Part shown: piece by piece, positions 52,225 to 61,320 of the stretch | How positions within the stretch are numbered: the stretch's first letter is position 1 | How the letters are laid out: each line of letters starts with the position of its first letter | Notes under the pieces: generated by a model | Database searches by the model: none | Seen by the model: only the letters and a program-made list of their open reading frames with translations | Told to the model about the DNA's origin: nothing | Made by a program: the position numbers and the translations under genes | Assembly: GCA_017405595.1 (NCBI GenBank) | Contig: JAFRAC010000019.1 | Location: forward strand, 1-64,000 | Direction: 5' to 3' | Length of the DNA stretch: 64,000 nucleotides | DNA from: Thermoguttaceae bacterium | GTDB lineage: Bacteria; Planctomycetota; Planctomycetia; Pirellulales; Thermoguttaceae

Positions 52225-54450
52225 CTACCCCCACTCCTTCACCCGCTTCTTCATTCCTTCGGTGTCCAGAACGCCGAGCGCGAACCCTTTTCGGACGAGT
52301 TCTTCCGGCACGTATTCATCGTATTTCTCGAACGCGGGAATCTCGCCGGGGTAAACCAGCTCGAGCGGGTCGAACTCCTGCGCCGCTTCTTCGGCGACGA
52401 TCTGGAAAAACTCTTCTGGGCTTTTTTCCATCGTAAACTGAAGGTAGTAGGGGCGCGCCGAAGAGAGTCCCCGCAAGCCGAGCCGGGACGCGCACTTGAT
52501 TTTCAGGAACCGTTCGAGCGCCAGAAACGCGTAACTGCCGAGCCAGGGGAAGAGCGCCCACATTTTGCCGCCCAGGCAGATGAGCGGTTTGGCGCCCATC
52601 CCCGATTTGCCGAACCAATCTCGCGCGTCGGCCAGCCGCGCGGCGGCGTGCCGCATCAGGTAGGGATATCGTTTCTGTTCGGAAAGCACCCCGCGCATCC
52701 GCTCTAAAACACGCGTGTGAATGTCGCCCGGGCAGTCGCCGAAATAGGCGGGAATGTTCCCTTTCACCAGATTGCAGTAGACTTCGTGCTTTTGGCGGTC
52801 AACCTCTTCGACCACCCAAACGCGGCCGGCGATGGCGATCTTTTCGCCGATCGGCGGCGGCTGGACGATGGTGCCGAGCTCTTCGGAGCCGGACCGGACC
52901 GAGTACTCGATGTTCTCCTGAAAGACGGCGTAGAACTTGTAGTTGTTCGTGATCCGTTCCCCCGTAATTCCGACGATCAGGCCGCCGTGTTCGGTGCGGT
53001 TGATGTGGTCGATGTTCAGGAGATGCCGAAGGAGTGTCCGGTAGTCGTCCTGGGTGATCCGGCGGAAGCAGGAAAGGGATAAAACGCGGCTGGCCAGTTC
53101 GGCGGGGGTCATTTCGCCGCACGAGGCGAGCGTGCTCATCGTCTGGTGGTACAGCAGACTGAACGGCAGCCGGTCGGTGCGCGGCGGTTCCACAAACCGT
53201 TCCTCCAAATAGAGCTGTACCAGCGCGATTCCCTGGATCAAGTACCACGGAATCATGTCGGGGAGCATGGCGCGCGGTTCGGGGTGCGCTTCGCGCATGA
53301 CGAACCACATTTCGGACGGCGTGCCGCGCCGGCCGGTCCGCCCCATCCGCTGGAGGAAACCCGAAACGGTAAAGGGCGCGTCCACATGAAACGCGCGTTC
53401 GAGCCGGCCGATGTCGATTCCCAATTCGAGGGTGGCGGTGGCGCAGACCGACATGAGCGAATCGTCGTCGCGCATTTCGTCTTCGGCGCTTTCGCGGTAC
53501 GAAACCGACAGGTTGCCGTGATGGATCAGAAACCGTTCCGGCTCGTGTTTTGCCTCGCAGTATTGGCGGAGGATCTGGCAGACCGACTCACACTCTTCCC
53601 GCGAGTTGGTGAAGACAAGGCACTTCTTCCCGCGTGTGTGTTCGAAGATGTAGCCGAGTCCCGGGTCGGCGGCGGCCGGCGCTTTGTCGGTTGCCGGTTC
53701 GAGCGCCGGGGTGCCGGCGGGCGCCGGTTTCCCTTCCCCGGCCTGCGGCGGCGTGTTAAAGAAGTGCTCCATCGAAAGGCGCCAGACCTCGTTCCCCCCC
53801 TCGCAGCGGGGAACGGCGGTGCCGCGCCCGCTTCCGGCGGCGAGAAATTCCCCCGCCGCCTGCGGGTTGCCGATCGTCGCCGAAAGGCCGACCCGGCGCG
53901 GAGTGCAGCCGGCGAGTTTCGTGAGCCGTTCGATGAGGCAGAAGGTCTGCATTCCGCGGTCGCCGCGCAGCAGGGAATGGATTTCGTCGATCACAATGAA
54001 CCGCAGGTCGCCGAACAGGGAAGGGATCTCCATGTGCTTGTTGATCATGAGCGATTCCAGCGATTCGGGTGTGATCTGCAGAATGCCGCCCGGCTTTTTC
54101 AAGAGTTTGCGTTTGCGCGTCTGCGCCACGTCGCCGTGCCAGCGGTGGACCGGAATGTGTGCCTCCTCGCAAAGTTCGTTGAGCCGGCCGAACTGGTCGT
54201 TGATGAGCGCTTTGAGCGGCGCGATATACAGTACGCCGATGCTCGACGAGGGGGATTCGTCGAGCAGGGTGAGAATCGGGAAGAACGCCGCTTCGGTTTT
54301 GCCCGAGGCGGTCGAGGCGGTGAGGAGCAGATTCTGGTCGGTGTTGAAAATCGCTTCCCCTGCGGCGTTCTGCACCCCGCGCAGCGACTGCCAGCCGCTG
54401 CGGTAGATGTAGTCCTGAATGAAAGGGGCGTACCGCTCGAAAACGTTCAT
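52225..54450 (-). CDS. sngC: Shango-type helicase (Lhr/BrxHI-like, SngC)
   Basis: This is a 741-residue superfamily 2 helicase. Walker A TASTASGKTEAA (residues 44-54), IAPLKALINDQ, RWHGDVAQTRK, DEIH in VIDEIHSLLRGDRG, SATIGNP, and motif VI QRMGRTGRRGTPSE are all visible. This block order is that of Lhr-type and BREX BrxHI helicases. After the motor comes a 350-residue C-terminal region specific to the family. The protein is short relative to full-length Lhr. Its start overlaps the BrxD-like gene by 4 bases. In Shango the helicase is one of three essential proteins. Confidence 0.87.
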   Translation of the reverse strand: MNVFERYAPFIQDYIYRSGWQSLRGVQNAAGEAIFNTDQNLLLTASTASGKTEAAFFPILTLLDESPSSSIGVLYIAPLKALINDQFGRLNELCEEAHIPVHRWHGDVAQTRKRKLLKKPGGILQITPESLESLMINKHMEIPSLFGDLRFIVIDEIHSLLRGDRGMQTFCLIERLTKLAGCTPRRVGLSATIGNPQAAGEFLAAGSGRGTAVPRCEGGNEVWRLSMEHFFNTPPQAGEGKPAPAGTPALEPATDKAPAAADPGLGYIFEHTRGKKCLVFTNSREECESVCQILRQYCEAKHEPERFLIHHGNLSVSYRESAEDEMRDDDSLMSVCATATLELGIDIGRLERAFHVDAPFTVSGFLQRMGRTGRRGTPSEMWFVMREAHPEPRAMLPDMIPWYLIQGIALVQLYLEERFVEPPRTDRLPFSLLYHQTMSTLASCGEMTPAELASRVLSLSCFRRITQDDYRTLLRHLLNIDHINRTEHGGLIVGITGERITNNYKFYAVFQENIEYSVRSGSEELGTIVQPPPIGEKIAIAGRVWVVEEVDRQKHEVYCNLVKGNIPAYFGDCPGDIHTRVLERMRGVLSEQKRYPYLMRHAAARLADARDWFGKSGMGAKPLICLGGKMWALFPWLGSYAFLALERFLKIKCASRLGLRGLSSARPYYLQFTMEKSPEEFFQIVAEEAAQEFDPLELVYPGEIPAFEKYDEYVPEELVRKGFALGVLDTEGMKKRVKEWG

Positions 54451-55778
54451 AGGGTGAACTCCGCGAAACCTTCGTCCGGCTTGTTCGAGACGGCGTCCGA
54501 TTCGGCGTAGGTGAACTCGCCGCTTTCGATCAGTTCCTGCAGGCCGAGGTTCGGGTTCTGGTACATCAGGTTGAGCAGCTCGATAAAGTCGCGGATCACC
54601 TCGCGCGGGGTGATGTTCTGGTCGGCGCCGATCCGGCCGTATTCGAGCCGGATGAAATCGGTCAGTTCACGGTCGGCGAGCCGGCGCTCGTAACCGTGGA
54701 GACCGGCGTGCATGGAGGTGAGTTTTTCGCAGAGAACGAGCATCTCTTCGGCGGTGAGCGGTTCGAGCCGGATAACCGGCGACAGCAGGTCGCGCGCGCC
54801 CGGACGCGAAAATTTTCCTTCGGCCAGACGCGAGCGGAGCGCCTCGTAACTGTAGACGCCGCGGCGTTTGTCTTCGACCGCCTGCGGGGTCGCGCCCATG
54901 ATGATGCCCAGGTATTTCGCTTTCCCCTGGAGGGTGTCGTTGTACATGGTCAGCATCTTCTCGTAATTGTACTGGCGGGTGATCGAGTTCGGAATTTTGA
55001 AGATGTTGACCAGCTCGTCGATCATGATCATCATTCCGGCGTATCCCGCCAGGCGGAAAAAGACCGCGAAAAGCTTGAGGTAATCGTACCAGTCGTCGTC
55101 GGTAATGATGATGCTGACGCCGAGTTCCTCTTTCGCTTCCCGTTTCTGGGCGTATTCGCCGCGGAACCAGCGGATCACCTTCATTTTGGTCTCGTCGTCC
55201 CCCTCGATGTAGGCGTGGTAATACGCCGAAAGGAGTTTGCCGAATTCGTAGCCGTGTACCAGTTCGCTGACCGCCTGGGTGACCGCGAAAATTTTCTGGT
55301 CGACCGCCTGGATGAGCGCCGCATCGCCCGGAGCCAGGCCGGTCTCCTGCGCGGCGGCGGCCTGCGCCGAGCTGATCCACCGGTCGAGAAGAAGGGTGAG
55401 CGCTCCCCCTTCCGGTTTGGTTTTCGTCGAAAGGTTGCCGATCAGCTCGCGGTAGGTCGCCAGCCCCTGCCCGCGTGTGCCGTGCAGGCGGCGTTCAGGG
55501 GAAAGGTCGGCGTCGGCGACGATGAACCCCTTGTCCATCACGTAGTTGCGAATCGTCTGGATCAGAAAGCTTTTTCCCGATCCGTAACGGCCGACGATGA
55601 ACCGGAACGAAGCGCCCCCTTCGGCGATGATCTCCACATCGTGCAGGAGCGCCTCGATTTCGCTTTTTCGGCCGACGGTGATATACGGCAGTCCCACACG
55701 CGGCACAACCCCTCCCTTAAGCGAGTTGAGGATGGTCTGCGCAATTCGGCGCGGAACGTTTTGATTCGGTTCGGTCAC
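54447..55778 (-). CDS. sngB: BrxD-like ATPase (DUF2791; SngB)
   Basis: This is a 443-residue P-loop ATPase of the BREX-type BrxD/DUF2791 family. Walker A is FIVGRYGSGKSFLIQ (residues 61-74), Walker B is YAGMMIMIDELVNIFK, and sensor-like KYLGIIMGATPQAVEDKRRGVYSYEALRSRLAE follows. The C-terminal ITPREVIRDFIELLNLM is another family block. Overlaps of 4 bases on both sides show coupled translation with the TerB and helicase genes. BrxD also occurs in BREX type 2, but none of the other BREX genes (pglX, pglZ, brxC) are present. The set therefore fits Shango. Confidence 0.9.
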   Translation of the reverse strand: MTEPNQNVPRRIAQTILNSLKGGVVPRVGLPYITVGRKSEIEALLHDVEIIAEGGASFRFIVGRYGSGKSFLIQTIRNYVMDKGFIVADADLSPERRLHGTRGQGLATYRELIGNLSTKTKPEGGALTLLLDRWISSAQAAAAQETGLAPGDAALIQAVDQKIFAVTQAVSELVHGYEFGKLLSAYYHAYIEGDDETKMKVIRWFRGEYAQKREAKEELGVSIIITDDDWYDYLKLFAVFFRLAGYAGMMIMIDELVNIFKIPNSITRQYNYEKMLTMYNDTLQGKAKYLGIIMGATPQAVEDKRRGVYSYEALRSRLAEGKFSRPGARDLLSPVIRLEPLTAEEMLVLCEKLTSMHAGLHGYERRLADRELTDFIRLEYGRIGADQNITPREVIRDFIELLNLMYQNPNLGLQELIESGEFTYAESDAVSNKPDEGFAEFTL

Positions 55779-57697
55779 GGTTTGACTCCTTTCACAATCT
55801 GTTCGAGTTCATCACGGTAATCTTCGACGACGGTGATTCCGGTGTCGTTCCATTCGAGAATGTTGTCGCCGATTCGGTCGAAAAACGCCTCGTTGATTGC
55901 ATCGGCAACCACCGAAACGATGAGCCGGTGCGATTGAATGAGCCCCTCGATCGGTTTCCCCGCGAGAAGGGCGGTAAGGATTTCGGCGTAAGCCGGATCG
56001 AGTCCGGCGGGAAAACGGCCGGCGCCGGACCCGGTGGGCGGCGGCGGAATTTCGGTTTCGGCCGGCGTTTTCGTTACTGTTTCGGGTGTCCGGCCCGGCG
56101 CCTTTTCGGATGGGGCGGAGGGTTCGGCGGAAAGTTCCGCCTCCCGCTCCTCGTCGGTCATGAGCCGGTCCTGGGTCACGAGCGCATCCTGCCGGATCCG
56201 GTCAAGGTCGCCGAAGCGGAGTTCGACCGGCGGGGCGGCCGCGCGCCGGAGCGCTTTCTTTTCGGCCTCGATAACCGGCAGCACGAACGGCGTAACCCAC
56301 GATTCGCCGGTGCGTTCGCGGAGAGGATTCCCGGTTTTGAACTCTTTGCGGAAAAGCCGGTCGGCGGCATGGAGAACGGCGTGAAGGTTCTGGAGCCGGA
56401 AAAAACGCCTTTCGTAACGGGTCTCCTGCCACTGGCCGGCCCGGCGCGTGTAGCAGCGGCATTCGGTCAGCCGGTATTCGGTGCTTTCCGTCCGGGGCTC
56501 CTCCCAATAGACCGCGTTCGAAAACGGACGCCAGTTGTAGGAAACCGGCTGTCCGAAACAGAAGGTAAAAATATCGATTTCGCCGGCGGAATACGTTTCG
56601 GAAAGAAACCGCCAGACCCCCGCGAAAAGGCGTTTTCCGCGGGACGGGTCCCGGATGACCGCCGTCGAGGCGGCGAGCCCCTTTTCGCCGAAATAGCAGA
56701 GCGCGTCGAAGATTTCGCCGTCGCTGCGCGAGGCCGGCTCTTTGAGAACGGCCAGCATCCCGTCGAGTTCGAGCTTTTTCGGGTCGGCGTAGCGGCGGGC
56801 GATTTCGGCCGGAAGGCCGCGCACGATGGCGTAGTCCGAGAGCCAGGCATGCAGGTTTTTCCGCATCGGGGCGTTGCCGTAGCCGGCGTCGATGAACTTT
56901 GCCTCAAACTCGAGCATCTTTTCGACCCCCTCTTCAGGCGAATCGTAACCGATGCCGCAGAGGAGCTCGTAAATGTATATATACGCGAACGAAAGCGGGA
57001 TCGGCCGGTAGTCCCCTTTTCGAAGATGCTTGCGCCACGTGAAGTAGCCGCGCAGCTGTCGGATGTTCAGAATCTGATAGGTCGGAAAGTAGTACCTGAA
57101 CTCTCCGGTCCACTCGAGATCGTCTTCGTAGTCCCGCATAAAGCGCGCCTGCCGGACGAAATTGCGGCTTTTGCTGACATACGAGTCATCGAAATGATCG
57201 TACAGCTTCTTCATTTCGACGATCATTTCGGGGATTTCGATTCCGTGCGGCGGCTCGTCCGAACCGCCGCCGGGCAGGGGGGTCTCGGTAAAGACCGTAT
57301 CGGAACCGGCCGGGCCGGTTTCAATCGACCGGCTGTCGAGCGTGACCGTATAGCCGTACTGAACGACCGGATGAACGGCGCGGTCTAATATGCGGCGGAC
57401 GATTGCCGGATCGGTACTTTCGCCGAAAGTGATTCCGATCCAGTTTTTCCCCTTTAACCGGAACGGCGCGGAAAGGAACGGAACATGGAGATGCGAAAAG
57501 TCCTCTTCGCCGCATTGAATGTCGCACCGCTCCTGAACCGAGCCGTCGGCATTGCTGACAATGCGGGAAAGCAGCGCGATTTTTTCCCCTGTCCGGGGAT
57601 GAACCAAATACGCCAAACCGGGAAAACCGGACCAATCACGGACTTCCTTGACCTGATACTTTTCCTCGGCGTAAGAGACCAATTCCGAGAGTTTCAA
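55775..57697 (-). CDS. sngA: TerB_N/TerB_C protein (SngA)
   Basis: This is a 640-residue protein. The N-terminal 115 residues (DWSGFPGLAYLVHPRTGEKIALLSR...PFRLKGKNWIGITF) look like a small alpha/beta domain, perhaps YjbR-like. Residues about 160-330 are TerB_N, with YYFPTYQILNIRQLRGYFTWRKHLRKGDYRPIPLSFAYIYIYELLCGIG. The C-terminal 80 residues (AGLDPAYAEILTALLAGKPI... EAFFDRIGDNILEWNDTGITVVEDYRDEL) match TerB_C. A Pro/Glu/Thr-rich linker lies at about 520-560. The start codon is TTG at 57697 with AAGGGGGG ahead; no ATG fits nearer. In Shango, the TerB-like protein may sense membrane or phage status. It is the first gene of the operon. Confidence 0.87.
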   Translation of the reverse strand: MKLSELVSYAEEKYQVKEVRDWSGFPGLAYLVHPRTGEKIALLSRIVSNADGSVQERCDIQCGEEDFSHLHVPFLSAPFRLKGKNWIGITFGESTDPAIVRRILDRAVHPVVQYGYTVTLDSRSIETGPAGSDTVFTETPLPGGGSDEPPHGIEIPEMIVEMKKLYDHFDDSYVSKSRNFVRQARFMRDYEDDLEWTGEFRYYFPTYQILNIRQLRGYFTWRKHLRKGDYRPIPLSFAYIYIYELLCGIGYDSPEEGVEKMLEFEAKFIDAGYGNAPMRKNLHAWLSDYAIVRGLPAEIARRYADPKKLELDGMLAVLKEPASRSDGEIFDALCYFGEKGLAASTAVIRDPSRGKRLFAGVWRFLSETYSAGEIDIFTFCFGQPVSYNWRPFSNAVYWEEPRTESTEYRLTECRCYTRRAGQWQETRYERRFFRLQNLHAVLHAADRLFRKEFKTGNPLRERTGESWVTPFVLPVIEAEKKALRRAAAPPVELRFGDLDRIRQDALVTQDRLMTDEEREAELSAEPSAPSEKAPGRTPETVTKTPAETEIPPPPTGSGAGRFPAGLDPAYAEILTALLAGKPIEGLIQSHRLIVSVVADAINEAFFDRIGDNILEWNDTGITVVEDYRDELEQIVKGVKP

Positions 57698-57863
57698 ACG
57701 TTCCCCCCCTTGCTGAAACGAAATTTGAACTTTTCTATTTTGCTTATTTTGCCGTTCTTAAAGTCTGGAGATGAGCTTTTCACCATCCTTGCGGCCGGCT
57801 CCCGGCATTATAGCGCAAAACCGCCGAAAAGGGTAGTACCCGGAAGGCGAATAAATCATGCCG

Positions 57864-58002
57864 ATGATTTGAACCGTGATTTGAACCAGAATTTGAACCT
57901 CTTGTTATAACGGTTCCGATCTACGAAATAGGGCAAAATTTATAAATCTCATCTTGAATTAGAACCGGTATTAGAACCAAGATTAGCACCGTGATTTGAA
58001 CC
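57864..58002 (+). repeat. Seven copies of a 12-bp direct repeat between sngA and dcd
   Basis: Consensus is nnGATTTGAACC. Three tandem copies begin at 57864, 57876 and 57888, and four begin at 57955, 57967, 57979 and 57991 (the third of these diverges in two positions). Twelve-base spacing is close to one helical turn. The array lies upstream of a minus-strand -10 box (57807-57812) and about 50 bases ahead of the -10 of dcd. The rest of the 57698-58090 gap has no gene. Confidence 0.85.
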
Positions 58003-58052
58003 GCCGGTATGAGCCGTTTTTCCCGCTCCTTTTTAATTTGGCCTCTTTGCTT

Positions 58053-58058
58053 TATAAT
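58053..58058 (+). promoter_or_regulatory. -10 box of the dcd operon
   Basis: TATAAT lies 32 bases ahead of the dcd ATG. The -35 region is AT-rich (TTTTAA) at the correct distance. Confidence 0.5.
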
Positions 58059-58090
58059 GGCGGATGATCATTTAACGAAAGGAATTCCCA

Positions 58091-58612
58091 ATGATACTTT
58101 CAGGTCTGGCGATCCGCGACGAAATCGAAAAGGGGAATATCGAGATTACCCCTTACGACGAGTCGCGCCTTAATCCGAACAGCTATAATCTGCGGCTCCA
58201 CAACGAACTGCTCGTCTATACCGCCGACGTTCTCGATATCAAAAAACCGAACCCCTACGAAACGCTGGTGATCCCCCCCGAAGGGCTCGTCCTTTCTCCC
58301 GGACGCCTCTATCTGGGGCGGACGGTCGAGTATACCCGCACCCAAAACTTCGTGCCGATGCTCGAAGGGCGTTCGTCGATCGGCCGGCTCGGCCTGTGTG
58401 TTCATGTGACCGCCGGGTTCGGCGATATCGGCTTTTCAGGCTACTGGACGCTCGAAATTCATGCGATCTCCCCCCTGCGGATCTATCCTGATATCGAAAT
58501 CTGCCAGATCTACTACCATACCGTTGAAGGGGATTACGTTCCCTACCGCAGCGGGAAATATCAGAACAACCAGGGGATCCAGCCCAGCCTCTCGTGGCGC
58601 GATTTTGAATGA
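58091..58612 (+). CDS. dcd: dCTP deaminase
   Basis: This is a 173-residue enzyme that converts dCTP to dUTP. Key blocks are RLNPNSYNLRLHNELL, then PMLEGRSSIGRLGLCVHVTAGFGDIGFSGYWTLEI with the catalytic Glu in TLEI and the nucleotide-binding S-S-I-G-R loop, and the C-terminal QIYYHTVEGDYVPYRSGKYQNNQGIQPS. All are typical of the family. It has an AAAGGA site 7 bases before ATG. Its stop overlaps the next gene by 4 bases. Dcd-type enzymes can also deplete dNTPs against phage, but here it looks like the housekeeping form. Confidence 0.95.
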   Translation: MILSGLAIRDEIEKGNIEITPYDESRLNPNSYNLRLHNELLVYTADVLDIKKPNPYETLVIPPEGLVLSPGRLYLGRTVEYTRTQNFVPMLEGRSSIGRLGLCVHVTAGFGDIGFSGYWTLEIHAISPLRIYPDIEICQIYYHTVEGDYVPYRSGKYQNNQGIQPSLSWRDFE

Positions 58613-59577
58613 CGGAGTTTCCCAGGCGCGGTTTTCGGCGCGGGTTTTTTAGAGCCGCTCTCGCGCTGATTCTTTTCTTTCCTCTCCTTTGGACGGGGTG
58701 CCGGCGGCGCGCCGAAGAGAATGCCGCGGCCGGTTCCCCGCCGCTGCCGCAGCGGATCGTTTCGATGGTGCCGAGCGTGACCGAAACGCTCTTTGCCCTC
58801 GGTGTCGGCGGCCGGGTGGTCGGCGTTTCCGACTTTTGCCGGTATCCCCCCGAAGCTCAGAAACTGCCGAAACTCGGCGGACTCTATAATCCGAATACCG
58901 AACGGATTCTTGAACTGCGTCCCGATCTGGCGGTTCTCCTCCGCGAACATCGGGAGCTGAACGAAAAGCTCACCCAAGCCGGCATTCCCACGCTGGAAGT
59001 CGACCACGCTTCGGTTGAGGGAATTCTGAAATCGTTCGAGTCGATCGCCCAGCGGTGCGGCGTTCCCGATGCGGGACGCGAACTCCGCCGGCAGTCCGAA
59101 GCGCGCCTTGCCGCCCTTCGGGTGGTTCAGACCGGAAAACCGCTCTCGGTTCTGATGGTTCTGGACCGTGATTTGGGGGAACGTCAGATTACCCAGGTTT
59201 ACGCGGCGGGGAAGAACCGCTATTTCAACGACCTGCTCCGGCTTGCCGGGGCCGAAAATGTTTTGGCCGAGACTCCTTCTCCCGTTCCGACCGTCTCGCG
59301 CGAAGGGATTATCGATTCCAACCCTGACGCGATTGTCGATCTTTCTTCGCTCGGCGCGGCCGATTGGCAGAACGCCGATGAAATCGCCGAGATCTATCGC
59401 CGCGATTGGGAATCGCTCGGTTCGGGCGTTACGGCCGTGCGTGCCGGCCGGATCTACCCGGTCCTGGTCGACTACGCCACGATTCCCGGTCCGCGGTTCG
59501 TCGATTTCGCCGAACTGCTGGCCGAAATTCTTCATTCCCGCGATGGGGAGGAATCTGGTCAGAAGGGCGCTGATTGA
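58609..59577 (+). CDS. ABC-transporter substrate-binding lipoprotein (BtuF/FecB type)
   Basis: This is a 322-residue protein. An N-terminal basic/hydrophobic segment ends in a lipobox LLWTGC (Cys about residue 31), so it is probably membrane-anchored. The periplasmic-binding domain follows the PBP type 2 cobalamin/siderophore layout: RIVSMVPSVTETLFALGVGGRVVGVSDFC, YNPNTERILELRPDLAVLL, AQAGIPTLEVDHASVEGI and VDYATIPGPRFVDFAELLAEIL. It probably binds a corrinoid or iron chelate. No permease or ATPase gene is adjacent, so it would rely on a transporter encoded elsewhere. It is translationally coupled to dcd. Confidence 0.87.
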   Translation: MTEFPRRGFRRGFFRAALALILFFPLLWTGCRRRAEENAAAGSPPLPQRIVSMVPSVTETLFALGVGGRVVGVSDFCRYPPEAQKLPKLGGLYNPNTERILELRPDLAVLLREHRELNEKLTQAGIPTLEVDHASVEGILKSFESIAQRCGVPDAGRELRRQSEARLAALRVVQTGKPLSVLMVLDRDLGERQITQVYAAGKNRYFNDLLRLAGAENVLAETPSPVPTVSREGIIDSNPDAIVDLSSLGAADWQNADEIAEIYRRDWESLGSGVTAVRAGRIYPVLVDYATIPGPRFVDFAELLAEILHSRDGEESGQKGAD

Positions 59578-59583
59578 TATAAT
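59578..59583 (+). promoter_or_regulatory. Candidate -10 box of the acyl-CoA synthetase gene
   Basis: TATAAT lies immediately after the lipoprotein stop and about 45 bases ahead of the next start. The -35 is weak (TGGTCA-like). Confidence 0.4.
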
Positions 59584-59628
59584 ATAAGCGTCCGTACCTG
59601 GGAGAACGCTGCGCCTAAAGGAGCACCG

Positions 59629-61245
59629 ATGCTTTATAAACAATTTTGCCGAGAAGAATTTGACGCCGAGGGACGGCTTGTCCGGTTCGATCTTGACTAT
59701 CCCGAAAATTACAATTTCGGGTACGATGTGGTCGATCGGATTGCCGATGTCACCCCCGAAAAGCTCGCTCTTTTGTGGATTGACGCCGAAAAGAACGAGC
59801 GCCGCTTCACATTCGATCAGATCCGCCGGCTCAGCAACCAGACGGTTCATGCCCTCCAGGCCCGCGGGGTCAAACGGGGCGACCGCGTCATGCTGATCAT
59901 GAAGCGGAGTTACGCGTACTGGTTCATTGTTGTCGCTCTTCATAAAATCGGCGCGATCGCGGTCCCTGTCTCGCATATGCTCCGGCTCGAAGATATCATC
60001 TATCGTGTCCATAAGATCGGCGTCAGCCACATCATCGCTTATAATGACGGCGATATCGCCCGTCTGCTCGAAGAGGCGAAAGACGAGCTGCCCGAACTCA
60101 AATCGGTTTGGACTTACGGTCCCAACACACACGGATTGCGGAACCTCGAAGAGGAGATCGCCTATAAGCCCGAAACACTCGACCGCCTTCCGACGAGCGT
60201 TCACGATATTATGATCGTCTATTTCACTTCGGGCACGACCGATTACCCGAAGGCGGTGGCGCACGACCACACCTATTCCCTCTCCCACGTTCTGACCGCG
60301 AAATACTGGCAGCGGGTCGAAGAGGATGCCCTCCATATGACGGTGGCCGATACCGGTTGGGGGAAGGCGTCCTGGGGGAAGATCTACGGCCAGTGGCTGA
60401 TGGGGGCGGTGGTGATCGTCTACGATTTCGAGTCGTTCGACTCGCGCCAGCTTGTCACGATTCTGAACCGGTATAAAGTCGCCACGTTCTGCGCTCCGCC
60501 GACGGTCTACCGCTATATGGTGAAACGGGGAAATATCGATCTGCCCTGGCTCCATCACGCGGTTTCGGCGGGGGAATTCCTCTCTCCCGAAATTTCCGCC
60601 AAGTTCGAAGAGCAGACCGGTTTGGCGATCGCCGAAGGTTACGGCCAGACCGAAACCACCCTGCAGATCGCCAATATTGCCGGTTACGAGACCCGGCGCG
60701 GCTCGATGGGGCGGCCGACCCCGCTTTACGACGTCGAAGTCGTGAAAGAGGACGGCACACCCGTTTCACCCGGAGAACCGGGCGAAATCGTGATCCGCCT
60801 GCGCGAAAAGCAGTCGGGACTGATGATGGGCTACCTTCACAACCAAACCGTTCAGAACAGCTCGTTCAGCGACGGGGTTTATCATACCGGCGATTCGGCG
60901 TGGGTCGATGCCGACGGTTACTTCTGGTACAACGGCCGTAAAGACGACGTCATCAAAACCGGAGGGTTCCGGGTCGGGCCGGTCGAGATCGAGAACATCG
61001 TCATCGAGCATCCCCTCGTTCTGGAATGTTCCGTGGTTGGTGTTCCCGATCCGCTCCGCGGGCAGGCGATCAAGGCGGTGATCGTTCTTCTGCCGAAAGC
61101 GGTTCCTTCCGAAGACCTCAAAAAGGAGATCCGCCAGTTCGCCAACGCGCGGCTTGCCGTCTTTAAGCATATCCGCATCGTGGAATTTGTCGACGAGCTG
61201 CCGAAAACGAGCAACGGGAAGATCCGCAAAAGGGTCTTCAGTTAA
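59629..61245 (+). CDS. AMP-dependent acyl-CoA synthetase (medium-chain/ACSM type)
   Basis: This 538-residue adenylate-forming ligase activates a carboxylic acid as acyl-AMP and then acyl-CoA. The P-loop is YFTSGTTDYPKAVAHDHTY, the A5 motif is EGYGQTETT, the hinge/A8 motif is YFWYNGRKDDVIKTGGFRVGPVEIE, and the catalytic Lys is in PKTSNGKIRKRVF. The absence of membrane segments suggests a cytoplasmic enzyme for short- to medium-chain or aromatic acids. The P-loop carries D-Y-P in place of the usual F-P-K spacing, within normal variation. A bidirectional terminator follows. Confidence 0.92.
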   Translation: MLYKQFCREEFDAEGRLVRFDLDYPENYNFGYDVVDRIADVTPEKLALLWIDAEKNERRFTFDQIRRLSNQTVHALQARGVKRGDRVMLIMKRSYAYWFIVVALHKIGAIAVPVSHMLRLEDIIYRVHKIGVSHIIAYNDGDIARLLEEAKDELPELKSVWTYGPNTHGLRNLEEEIAYKPETLDRLPTSVHDIMIVYFTSGTTDYPKAVAHDHTYSLSHVLTAKYWQRVEEDALHMTVADTGWGKASWGKIYGQWLMGAVVIVYDFESFDSRQLVTILNRYKVATFCAPPTVYRYMVKRGNIDLPWLHHAVSAGEFLSPEISAKFEEQTGLAIAEGYGQTETTLQIANIAGYETRRGSMGRPTPLYDVEVVKEDGTPVSPGEPGEIVIRLREKQSGLMMGYLHNQTVQNSSFSDGVYHTGDSAWVDADGYFWYNGRKDDVIKTGGFRVGPVEIENIVIEHPLVLECSVVGVPDPLRGQAIKAVIVLLPKAVPSEDLKKEIRQFANARLAVFKHIRIVEFVDELPKTSNGKIRKRVFS

Positions 61246-61270
61246 AGAGAGCCCGGTCAAGGCGGTCCGT

Positions 61271-61301
61271 AAAAAAAGCCGGTTTCAAACCGGCTTTTTT
61301 T
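61271..61301. terminator. Bidirectional intrinsic terminator
   Basis: A 15-base perfect inverted repeat (AAAAAAAGCCGGTTT and its complement around one C) gives a GCCGG stem flanked by A and T runs. It lies between the convergent synthetase and exporter genes. Confidence 0.9.
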
Positions 61302-61320
61302 ACAGGGCGGTCGGATTCTG

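Noticed and set aside
55928-57388. Plus-strand frame of 486 codons opposite sngA
   Set aside because: Antisense shadow; it lacks a ribosome binding site and has no recognisable motif.
52225-57697. BREX or DISARM system
   Set aside because: BrxD-like and BrxHI-like genes are present, but there is no methylase, PglZ-type phosphatase, BrxC-type ATPase or DISARM drmA/drmB set; the three genes match Shango.
57864-58002. CRISPR array
   Set aside because: Repeats are 12 bp and mostly contiguous without spacers of uniform length; no cas gene is nearby.
58091-58612. Anti-phage dCTP deaminase defence gene
   Set aside because: The protein is the short standard Dcd and is coupled to a lipoprotein gene, so housekeeping use is the simpler reading.
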